Positions 7,628-17,219 of a stretch of DNA of 28,100 nucleotides are shown piece after piece. The notes beneath the pieces are model-generated. The model was not told where the DNA came from and made no database searches. It saw only the letters and a list, made by a program, of their open reading frames with translations. Made by a program: the position numbers and the translations under genes. The stretch lies in assembly GCA_964561005.1 (NCBI GenBank), contig CAZLNO010000046.1, positions 1-28,100 of the forward strand. The letters run 5' to 3'. The stretch comes from CAZLNO01 sp964561005 (GTDB lineage Bacteria; Pseudomonadota; Alphaproteobacteria; Kiloniellales; Rhodovibrionaceae). The number at the start of each line of letters is the position of its first letter. Positions within the stretch are counted from its first letter, which is position 1.

Positions 7628-9250
7628 TCAGCTCGAAAAGCTGTCCGGCATGGAGTCCTTCTTGCGCTGGATGAAGTCCTGCAGCGCCTCGTCGACGGCG
7701 GGGTCGAGTTCGGGCGGCTGATAGGCCTCCAGCCGCTTCTTCCACAGCGCGTTGGCGCGGTGGGCGGTGTCCAGGCCGCCCTCGGCCTCCCACTGCTCGA
7801 AGGAGTTGTTGTCGGCGATGGTCGAGCGGAAGAACGCCGTTTCGAAGTTGTTCTGGGTGTGCGTGGCGCCGAGGTAGTGGCTGCCGGGGCCGACCTCGCG
7901 GATGGCGTCCATCGCCTGGCCGTTCTCCGACAGGTCCACGCCGTTCAGCATCTGGTGCATCATGGCAAGCTGGTCGGCGTCCATCACCAGCTTCTCCAGC
8001 GAGGAGACCAGGCCGCCCTCCAGCCAGCCGGCGGAGTGCAGCGTGAAATTGACCCCCGCCAGCACCGTGGGCAACAGGGTGTTGGCGCTCTCGTAAGCCG
8101 CCTGGGCGTCCGCAACCTTCGAGGCGCAGAGCGAGCCGCCGGAGCGGAACGGCACGCCCAGCCGCCGCGCCAGCGCCGCCGCGCCGTAGAGCACCAGCGC
8201 CGGCTCCGGCGTGCCGAAGGTGGGTGCGCCCGACTGCATCGAAATCGAGCTGGCGAAGGAGCCGAAGACCACCGGCGCGCCGGGGCGCACGAGCTGGGCG
8301 AAGGCCATGCCGGCCATCGCCTCGGCCAGGGTCTGGGCCAGGGTGCCGGCGATGGTCACCGGCGCCATCGCCCCGGCCAGGATGAACGGCGTGCAGATGC
8401 AGGCCTGGCCGGCGCGGGCGTAGACCTTCAGCGCGCCCAGCATCGTGCCGTCCCAGGTCATCGGCGAGTTGGCGTTGATCAGGTTGATCAGGCAGACGTT
8501 GTTGTCGACGAAGTCCCCGCCGAAGACGATCTTCGCCATCGCCACGCTGTCCTCGGCCCGCTCCGGCGCGGTGACGGAGCCCATGAAGGGCTTGTCCGAG
8601 TACTTGACGTGGGAATACACCATGTCGAGGTGCCGCTTGTTCACCGGCACGTCGACGGGCTCGCACACCGTGCCGCCGCTGTGGTGCAGGCTCGGCGTCA
8701 TGTAGACGAGCTTCACGATGTTCTGGAAGTCGGTCAGCGTGGCATAACGCCGGCCCTCGTCCAGCGTGCGGATAAAGGGCGGCCCGTAGACCGGCGCGAA
8801 GACGGTGTTGTTGCCGCCGATGTCCACCGAGCGCTCGCTGTTGCGCGCGTGCTGGACGAAGCTGGCGGGCGCGTTCTCCTGGATCAGCTTGCGGGCCATG
8901 CCGCGCGGGATGCGCACCCGCTCGCCGTCCACCTCGGCGCCGGCGTCCTTCCAGATTTGCAGCGCCTCCGGATCGTCGCGGAACTCGATGCCGATCTCTT
9001 CCAGGATGGTGTCGGCATTGGCCTCGATCAGCGACAGGCCCTCTTCGGTCAGGACCTCGTAGTACGGGATCTGGCGCGTGATGTAACGAAGCTGCTTGAC
9101 CCCGCCGCCGCCGCCGCGCTTGGCGCGCCGGGCCTCCTTGCCGCCGCGTCCGCGTCGCCCGGCGCGGCCGCCGCTGTCCTCGGGCTGCGCGCCTTCGCTC
9201 GTCGCCGAAAGGGGGCCGCCGTTCTTGATATCGCCGGGGATGTCGCTCAT
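7628..9250 (-). CDS. MttB-family (non-pyrrolysine, glycine-betaine-type) corrinoid methyltransferase
   Basis: 540 residues read without an internal amber codon, so this is a non-pyrrolysine member of the trimethylamine methyltransferase (MttB, COG5598) family. Known members such as MtgB demethylate glycine betaine, passing the methyl group to a cobalamin protein. After a Gly/Arg/Lys-rich N-terminal stretch (28-50), the TIM-barrel protein runs from about 60: ILEEIGIEFRDDPEAL, VYGPPFIRTLDEGRRYAT, TPSLHHSGG, ICTPFILAGAMAPVT. GAPTFGTPEP (341-350) is the conserved active-site segment, near where pyrrolysine sits in true MttB. The ATG at 9250 is chosen because upstream sequence loses protein character. 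No corrinoid protein or THF methyltransferase is in this window. With sox, ETF-QO and MetF around it, glycine betaine or a related N-methyl compound is the likely substrate; this is inference. Confidence 0.88.
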   Translation of the reverse strand: MSDIPGDIKNGGPLSATSEGAQPEDSGGRAGRRGRGGKEARRAKRGGGGGVKQLRYITRQIPYYEVLTEEGLSLIEANADTILEEIGIEFRDDPEALQIWKDAGAEVDGERVRIPRGMARKLIQENAPASFVQHARNSERSVDIGGNNTVFAPVYGPPFIRTLDEGRRYATLTDFQNIVKLVYMTPSLHHSGGTVCEPVDVPVNKRHLDMVYSHVKYSDKPFMGSVTAPERAEDSVAMAKIVFGGDFVDNNVCLINLINANSPMTWDGTMLGALKVYARAGQACICTPFILAGAMAPVTIAGTLAQTLAEAMAGMAFAQLVRPGAPVVFGSFASSISMQSGAPTFGTPEPALVLYGAAALARRLGVPFRSGGSLCASKVADAQAAYESANTLLPTVLAGVNFTLHSAGWLEGGLVSSLEKLVMDADQLAMMHQMLNGVDLSENGQAMDAIREVGPGSHYLGATHTQNNFETAFFRSTIADNNSFEQWEAEGGLDTAHRANALWKKRLEAYQPPELDPAVDEALQDFIQRKKDSMPDSFSS

Positions 9251-9285
9251 CTCGGATCACCCATGTCCGCGCTGGAACCATTGCC

Positions 9286-9300
9286 CGGTCGAGTCGACCG
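9286..9300. promoter_or_regulatory. 15-base palindrome upstream of the MttB-like gene
   Basis: CGGTCGA-G-TCGACCG has perfect 7-bp arms and lies 36 bases before the MttB-like ATG, in the 353-base gap shared with the divergent ETF-QO gene. Such a site could be an operator for either gene. The rest of the gap shows no gene; an upstream in-frame extension of ETF-QO there has no recognisable protein character, and I could not place promoter boxes with confidence. Confidence 0.4.
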
Positions 9301-9603
9301 CTGGGGGTCGCCCGACGCCTTGGCGGCGTAGTATTTTGATCCGGCCGTGGCTTGCTCTGTCGTTTCCGCGACTTGGAACGCCTCAAACGCGGCGCGGCGC
9401 GATTTGCCCCGCTGAGTGGCGGGTCATGGTGTCGGTTCCGAAGCATCCGGCTGTCGCAAACCGATGGGCGGGGGCGGACGCGATCGGCCAGCGTCCCGGC
9501 GCCAGCGGTCGGCCGGCCTGCGGCGGGAGTCGAAATGCCGCGCTGGTTGCGCTATATCTCCCGGCCGGACGACGCGGCTTGCGAGCAGAAGGGAAGCAAG
9601 GGA

Positions 9604-11259
9604 ATGAGCGAACGCGAGGCGATGGAATACGACGTGGTCATCGTGGGCGCCGGCCCGGCGGGCCTGGCCGCGGCGATCCGGCTGCGTCAACTCGCGGAGG
9701 AAAGCGGGCGGGAGATCGCCGTCTGCGTCCTGGAGAAGGGCTCGGAGGTGGGCGCGCACATCCTCTCCGGCGCCGTGCTGGAGCCGCGCGCGCTGAACGA
9801 GCTGATCCCCGACTGGCAGGACAAGGGTGCCCCGCTGAACGCGCCGGTCAGCGAGGAGAAGTTCATGTTCCTCACCAGGACCGGCGCCCGCTCCCTGCCC
9901 ATCTGGATGCTGCCCGGCCAGATGCACAACGAGGGCAACTACGTCGTCTCGCTGGGCAACGTCTGCCGCTGGATGGCGGAGCAGGCCGAGGCGATGGGCG
10001 TGGAGATCTACCCCGGCTTCGCCGCCGCCGAGGTGCTGTTCGACGAGCAGGACCGCGTGGTCGGCGTCGCCACCAACGACATGGGCATCGCCGCCGACGG
10101 CTCGAGGAAGCCGTCCCATGAGCCCGGCATCGAGCTGCGCGCCAAGTACACCATCTTCGGCGAGGGCTGTCGCGGCAATCTCTCGAAGCAGCTCATGGAG
10201 AAGTACGGCCTGCGCGAGGGCGTCGATCCGCAGACCTATGGCATCGGCTTCAAGGAGCTGTGGGAGGTCCCGCCGGAGAAGCACAAGCTGGGCACCGTCA
10301 TCCACACCGCCGGCTGGCCGATGGACGACAAGACCTGGGGCGGCTCCTTCATCTATCACCTGGAGGACAATCAGGTTTACGTCGGCTACGTCATCGGGCT
10401 CGACTACCAGAACCCGCACCTCTACCCCTTCATGGAGTTCCAGCGCTTCAAGACCCACCCGGCCATCCGGCCGATGCTGGAGGGCGGCAAGCGCGTCTCC
10501 TACGGCGCCCGCGCGCTGAACGAGGGCGGGCTGCAGTCGATCCCCAAGCTGGTGTTCCCCGGCGGCATGCTGGCCGGCTGCTCGGCGGGCTTCCTCAACG
10601 TGCCCAAGATCAAGGGCAGCCACAACGCCATGAAGACCGGCATGCTGGCCGCCGAGAGCATCGCCGAGGCCCTGGCCGGCGGCGACGAGGGGCAGGGCGA
10701 ACTCGGGGGCTATCCCGAGAAGGTCCGCAACTCCTGGGTCCACGAGGAGCTGTACAGGGCGCGCAACCTCCGCCCGGCGGCGGCGCGCTGGGGCATGACC
10801 CTGGGGACTCTGTATGGCGGCCTGGACCTGAAGCTGCTGGGCGGCAAGGCGCCCTGGACGCTGCACCACAAGCACGCCGACCACGAGACGCTGAAGCCCA
10901 AGGACCGGATGCCGCGGATCGACTACCCCAAGCCCGACGGCGTGGTGAGCTTCGACCGGCTGTCCAGCGTCTACCTGGCCAACGTGGCGCACGAGGAGGA
11001 CCAGCCCTGCCACCTGACGCTCAGGGACCAGAGCGTGCCGGTCGAGTACAACCTGGCGGAGTTCGACGCGCCGGAGCAGCGCTACTGCCCGGCCGGGGTC
11101 TACGAGATCGTGCGCGACGACGACGGGTCCAATCCGCGGTTGCAGATCAACTTCACCAACTGCATCCACTGCAAGACCTGCGACATCAAGGACCCGAAGC
11201 AGAACATCGACTGGGTGACGCCCGAGGGCGGCGGCGGCCCGAACTACCCGAATATGTAG
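9604..11259 (+). CDS. Electron transfer flavoprotein-ubiquinone oxidoreductase (ETF-QO)
   Basis: 551 residues, full length. This membrane-associated FAD and 4Fe-4S enzyme passes electrons from electron-transfer flavoprotein to ubiquinone. Residues 8-26 are the FAD-binding DVVIVGAGPAGLAAAIRLR. Middle hallmarks are HILSGAVLEP, GIGFKELWEVPPEKH, GGSFIYHLED and GFLNVPKIKGSHNAMKTG. At the C-terminus Cys495 (YCPAGVYE) and Cys520, Cys523, Cys526 (NCIHCKTCDIKDP) are the four cluster ligands. The ATG at 9604 follows AAGGGAAGCAAGGA. Dimethylglycine, sarcosine and acyl-CoA dehydrogenases all feed ETF, so its place beside methyl-group catabolism genes fits electrons from demethylation entering the quinone pool. 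metF follows 121 bases later on the same strand. Confidence 0.96.
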   Translation: MSEREAMEYDVVIVGAGPAGLAAAIRLRQLAEESGREIAVCVLEKGSEVGAHILSGAVLEPRALNELIPDWQDKGAPLNAPVSEEKFMFLTRTGARSLPIWMLPGQMHNEGNYVVSLGNVCRWMAEQAEAMGVEIYPGFAAAEVLFDEQDRVVGVATNDMGIAADGSRKPSHEPGIELRAKYTIFGEGCRGNLSKQLMEKYGLREGVDPQTYGIGFKELWEVPPEKHKLGTVIHTAGWPMDDKTWGGSFIYHLEDNQVYVGYVIGLDYQNPHLYPFMEFQRFKTHPAIRPMLEGGKRVSYGARALNEGGLQSIPKLVFPGGMLAGCSAGFLNVPKIKGSHNAMKTGMLAAESIAEALAGGDEGQGELGGYPEKVRNSWVHEELYRARNLRPAAARWGMTLGTLYGGLDLKLLGGKAPWTLHHKHADHETLKPKDRMPRIDYPKPDGVVSFDRLSSVYLANVAHEEDQPCHLTLRDQSVPVEYNLAEFDAPEQRYCPAGVYEIVRDDDGSNPRLQINFTNCIHCKTCDIKDPKQNIDWVTPEGGGGPNYPNM

Positions 11260-11380
11260 CGCCGCCGGCCGACGCGTCCACGACGGCTCTTGAGTGCGCC
11301 GGATTGGCGTGCGAACTTCGGCACCGGGCGCGGCGGTGGTCGTGCCGGTGATGCTCGCGACAGGCCAAGGGGGCGGCGCG

Positions 11381-12304
11381 ATGGGGCTGTCCAAGGAACC
11401 TTTCCTGGAAACCCTCTTCAGCGAAGGAAGGTCGAGGCCGATCAGCTTCGAGGTGTTTCCGCCGAAGACCCCGTCGGCGCGGGAGACGCTGCGCGACAGC
11501 GTGGCCCGGCTGGCCGACGCGCGGCCGGCGTATTTCTCGGTGACCTACAGCCCCGACGGGTCCTCGCGCGAGCGCACCCTGGAAGTGGCGGCGGAAATCA
11601 AGCGCATGACCGGCATTCCGGTGGCCGCGCACCTGACCGCCTGGGGCTCGACCAGGGCGCAGATCGACGAGACCGCCGACCGCCTGTGGGAGGCCGGCAT
11701 CTACCGAATCGTGGCGCTGCGCGGCGACCGGCCGGACGACCATGAAAACCGCGAGATTCCCCGTGCCTATCCCTACGCCGCCGAGCTGGTGGCGGCGCTG
11801 AAGGCCCGCCATCCCTTCGACATCACCGTGGCCGCCTATCCGGAAAAGCACCCCGAGGCCGACTCGCTCGATGCGGACATCGGCCACCTGAAGGAAAAGC
11901 TGGACGCCGGGGCCAGCCGCGCGGTCTGCCAGTTCGTGCTGGACCCGGCACACTACGGCGCCTTCCTGGAGCGTTGCGCCGCGCACGGCATCGACAAGCC
12001 GGTGGTACCCGGCGTCATGGTGCTGACCCACTGGCCGCGCGCCCGCCGGTTCGCCCGGCAGGTGGCGGCGGAGGTCCCGGCGTGGCTGGACGATTTCTTC
12101 GACGGCCTGGAGGGTGAGCCCGAGGCGGTGCGCCTGACCGCCATGACGGTGGTGCAGGAGCAGGTGCGCCGCCTGGTCGCCTATGGCGCGCCGGCGCTGC
12201 ACTTCTACACCATGAACCACTGGGCGATCCCGCTGACGGCCGCGCATCTGCTGGGCCGGCACATCGGCGACACGCTGTCCAGCCAGACCGGCTACGCCGC
12301 CTGA
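11381..12304 (+). CDS. metF: Methylenetetrahydrofolate reductase (MetF)
   Basis: 307 residues, near the usual bacterial length. It interconverts methylene-THF and methyl-THF with FAD. Landmarks in order: ISFEVFPPKTP with the conserved Glu, YFSVTYSPDGSSRERT, AAHLTAWGS, GIYRIVALRGDRP with the catalytic-region Asp, ITVAAYPEKHPEA, LKEKLDAGASRAVCQFVLD, VPGVMVLT and APALHFYTMN. The ATG at 11381 follows AAGGGGG; an in-frame upstream start at 11294 would add 29 atypical residues. It may be co-transcribed with ETF-QO. Beside methyl-group catabolism genes it may run toward oxidation of methyl-THF, but supply of methyl-THF for methionine is the alternative. The stop codon lies inside a strong hairpin shared with the convergent gcvP end. 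Confidence 0.93.
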   Translation: MGLSKEPFLETLFSEGRSRPISFEVFPPKTPSARETLRDSVARLADARPAYFSVTYSPDGSSRERTLEVAAEIKRMTGIPVAAHLTAWGSTRAQIDETADRLWEAGIYRIVALRGDRPDDHENREIPRAYPYAAELVAALKARHPFDITVAAYPEKHPEADSLDADIGHLKEKLDAGASRAVCQFVLDPAHYGAFLERCAAHGIDKPVVPGVMVLTHWPRARRFARQVAAEVPAWLDDFFDGLEGEPEAVRLTAMTVVQEQVRRLVAYGAPALHFYTMNHWAIPLTAAHLLGRHIGDTLSSQTGYAA

Positions 12305-12323
12305 CGCGCCGCAAGGCGCGTCA
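12302..12323. terminator. Bidirectional hairpin between metF and gcvP
   Basis: TGACGCGCC-GCAA-GGCGCGTCA has perfect 9-bp arms and a four-base loop. It starts at the metF stop codon and ends 12 bases before the gcvP stop on the other strand, so it can act for both convergent transcripts. No T-run follows on either strand. The same stem recurs at 25919 and 26062, so it also belongs to a repeat family. Confidence 0.65.
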
Positions 12324-12335
12324 CACCGCCCGAAC

Positions 12336-15230
<2,895 letters not shown>

Positions 15231-15281
15231 GGCAACCTCCTGTAAGCCGTGGGGCCGATCGGCGGGCACAAGCCGCTGGTT

Positions 15282-15659
15282 CTAGCTGTTGTCGGCGACG
15301 TGCTTCTCGTAGGCGGCCTCGTCCATCAGCTTGTTCAGCTCGCCAGGGTCGGACAGCTTGATCTTGTAGAACCAGCCCTCGCCGAAGGGATCGGAGTTGA
15401 CCTTGCCGGGCTCGTCATCCAGGGCGTCGTTCGCTTCGACCACCTCGCCGGAGACCGGGGCATAGACCTCGCTGGCCGCCTTGACGGATTCGACGGTGCC
15501 GGCTTCCTGGCCCTGGTCCAGCTTGCTGCCGACCTCCGGCAGTTCGACGAAGACCACGTCGCCAAGCTGCTCCTGGGCGTGCCCGGTGATGCCGACGACG
15601 CCGGTGTCGCCCTCGACGCGGATCCATTCGTGGTCCTCGGTGTAGCGGATGTCGCTCAT
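15282..15659 (-). CDS. gcvH: Glycine cleavage system H protein
   Basis: 125 residues, standard for GcvH, the lipoyl carrier that shuttles the aminomethyl group between P, T and L proteins. Lys60 in GTVESVKAASEVYAPVSGEV is the lipoylation site. The opening YTEDHEWIRVEGD and the closing KIKLSDPGELNKLMDE are family hallmarks. The ATG at 15659 follows GGGAGACGGGAC; a longer in-frame start at 15734 would run into the end of gcvT. It lies 20 bases after gcvT and 51 before gcvP, in an operon. The L protein is not in the window. Confidence 0.97.
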   Translation of the reverse strand: MSDIRYTEDHEWIRVEGDTGVVGITGHAQEQLGDVVFVELPEVGSKLDQGQEAGTVESVKAASEVYAPVSGEVVEANDALDDEPGKVNSDPFGEGWFYKIKLSDPGELNKLMDEAAYEKHVADNS

Positions 15660-15679
15660 CTGTCCCGTCTCCCTGCTCG

Positions 15680-16822
15680 TCAGCTTGTGGATTTGCTGCG
15701 GTGCGCCACGAAGGGCGGCTTGACGATGCGGCACGGCCGCGCCTTGCCGCGCACCCGCGCGTGCACCTCGGTATCCGGTTGCGCGTATGCGGTCGCGAGG
15801 TAGCCCATGGCGATGGGGCCGCCGACCGTCGGGCCGAAGCCGCCGCTGGTCACCCGGCCGATCGGCGAGTCGTTGCGGGGGTCGCGCAGCTCCGCGCCCT
15901 CGCGCACCGGGGCGCGACCCTCGGGGCGCAGGCCGACGCGCTTGCGCGGCGGGCCGTCGCGGAGCTGTCGCAGGATGGTGTCGGCGCCGGGAAAGTCCCC
16001 GGCGGCGCGGCGCCGCTTGCCGATGGTCCAGGACAGCGCCGCCTCGACCGGCGTGGTGTCCTCGTCGAGGTCATGGCCGTAGAGGCATAGCCCCGCCTCC
16101 AGGCGCAGGGTGTCCCGCGCGCCCAGACCGATGGGCTTCACCTCTGGCTCGTCCAGCAGCGTGCGGAACAGCCCCTCCGCCGCCTCGGCCGGCACGGAAA
16201 CCTCGAAGCCGTCCTCGCCGGTGTAGCCGGAGCGGCTGACCAGCGCGTCGATGCCGGCCACAGTCGTGCGGCGGGCCGTCATGAAGCGCAGTTCCCGCAC
16301 CTCCGGCGCGTGGCGCGCCAGCACCTCGACCGCCCGCGGCCCTTGCAGCGCCAGCAGGGCGCGCTCGGACGCGGGGACCAGCCTGGCGCCGCCGCCGAGA
16401 GAGTCGCCGATAAGCGCGAAGTCGACCTCCTTGCGCGCGGCGTTGACCACGAGGAAGAGACGGTCCTGTGCATCCGGCTCGGCGGGCCGGGTGACCATGA
16501 AGTCGTCGACGATGCCCCCGCGCTCGTTCAGCAGCAGGGTGTAGCGCAGGCCGCCGGGGTCCAGCGCTTGCAGGTCGCCCGGCACCAGGCGCTCCAGCGC
16601 CGCGTCGGCGCGGGTGTCGCCGGGGTGCAGGAAGGCCTGGCCCATGTGCGAGATGTCGAACAGCCCGGCCTCGGCCCGCGTGTGCTGGTGCTCGGCGACG
16701 ATGCCGGTGGGGTACTGAACCGGCATGGCGTAGCCGGCGAAGGGCACCATCCTGGCGCCCAGCTCGCGGTGCAGGGGGGTCAGCGGCGTTTCGCGAAGGT
16801 CTTGGTCGGCGGTGTCGGCCAT
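15680..16822 (-). CDS. gcvT: Glycine cleavage system T protein (aminomethyltransferase)
   Basis: 380 residues, usual length. It transfers the methylene carbon from aminomethyl-lipoyl GcvH to THF and releases ammonia. Landmarks: LTPLHRELGARMVPFAGYAMPVQY near the start, then AGLFDISHMGQ, NERGGIVDDFMV with the conserved Asp pair, LALQGP, SRSGYTGEDGFEV, GLGARDTLRLEAGLCLYG and the C-terminal VTSGGFGPTVGGPIAMGY. The ATG at 16822 gives the normal N-terminus; GGAGG lies 11 bases upstream and GGGAG very close. Most of the in-frame sequence upstream is the riboswitch leader, not protein. First gene of the gcvTHP operon. The ribosome site can pair with the second aptamer, as described separately. Confidence 0.97.
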   Translation of the reverse strand: MADTADQDLRETPLTPLHRELGARMVPFAGYAMPVQYPTGIVAEHQHTRAEAGLFDISHMGQAFLHPGDTRADAALERLVPGDLQALDPGGLRYTLLLNERGGIVDDFMVTRPAEPDAQDRLFLVVNAARKEVDFALIGDSLGGGARLVPASERALLALQGPRAVEVLARHAPEVRELRFMTARRTTVAGIDALVSRSGYTGEDGFEVSVPAEAAEGLFRTLLDEPEVKPIGLGARDTLRLEAGLCLYGHDLDEDTTPVEAALSWTIGKRRRAAGDFPGADTILRQLRDGPPRKRVGLRPEGRAPVREGAELRDPRNDSPIGRVTSGGFGPTVGGPIAMGYLATAYAQPDTEVHARVRGKARPCRIVKPPFVAHRSKSTS

Positions 16823-16824
16823 GG

Positions 16825-16900
16825 CTCCCAGGTCCTCCAAAGGGCGCGCACCGCGAACGCACGCGGCGGGATTGCGCCCCCTCTGTCGTGGACCTGAGAG
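16825..16900 (-). promoter_or_regulatory. Predicted expression platform: aptamer II core pairs with the gcvT ribosome site
   Basis: The conserved aptamer II strand CUCUCAGGUCC (16900 to 16890) is complementary over 11 consecutive positions, with one G-U pair, to GGACCUGGGAG (16835 to 16825), just before the gcvT ATG. Part of the GGAGG ribosome site (16838-16834) is covered. Glycine binding needs that strand inside the aptamer, so it would free the start. A rival hairpin GGGCGC/GCGCCC (16879-16842) ends in only UUU. The switch mechanism is inference; the complementarity is seen directly. Confidence 0.5.
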
Positions 16901-17073
16901 ATTCACCCCCGCGCGGCGCGGCGGCTTACCCCTTCGGCGGGACGGGCGGTATGCCCGTCCACTTTCCAGAGTGCCCGGCCCTGACGCGGTCCTTCCGCCT
17001 GAGAGTTTCCGGGGCGGTTGCTCCTTCGGCGCCGGGAGTCGCCCGCGTGGCGCTCCCGATCTCTCCCGCGTCG
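16875..17073 (-). promoter_or_regulatory. Tandem glycine riboswitch upstream of gcvTHP
   Basis: Two glycine aptamers lie in series on the minus strand. Aptamer I (about 17071-16962) reads GGGAGAGA, GCGCCGAAGGAGCAA, GGAAACTCTCAGGC, AAGGACCG and ACTCTGGAAAG. Aptamer II (about 16958-16877) reads GCCGAAGGGGTAAGC, GTGAATCTCTCAGGTCCA and GACAGAGGGG. These are the conserved pieces of the class, in order. The leader ends about 53 bases before the gcvT ATG. Known members of the class turn on glycine cleavage genes when glycine is abundant. Confidence 0.95.
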
Positions 17074-17113
17074 GCCTGCTCGTTCGGGCAAATGTCTTGT
17101 CCGTCTCCGCCAA

Positions 17114-17141
17114 AGCGTAGTCCAAGGGCGCCCGTTGTCAA
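17114..17141 (-). promoter_or_regulatory. Sigma70-type promoter of the glycine riboswitch and gcvTHP
   Basis: On the minus strand a perfect -35 TTGACA (17141-17136) is followed after 16 bases by TACGCT (17119-17114) as -10. Transcription would start near 17107, about 35 bases before aptamer I. The fit in position and the perfect -35 make this the best promoter in the window. Confidence 0.65.
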
Positions 17142-17219
17142 CCAAGCGGCCCTGACGGGCGTGCACGATGCGGTGACCCTGGTCTGGCACGGATACCGTT
17201 CGCCGGGCCGGTGCCGGGG

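Noticed and set aside
7571..9331. Long plus-strand frame opposite the MttB-like gene
   Set aside because: It starts within the REP repeats, and its composition is that of an antisense shadow.
9424..11394. Long minus-strand frame opposite ETF-QO
   Set aside because: Antisense shadow; ETF-QO on the plus strand has all family motifs.
16842..16879. Hairpin GGGCGC/GCGCCC after the glycine riboswitch as an intrinsic terminator
   Set aside because: Only three T residues follow; pairing of the aptamer with the ribosome site explains control better, though the hairpin may still contribute.
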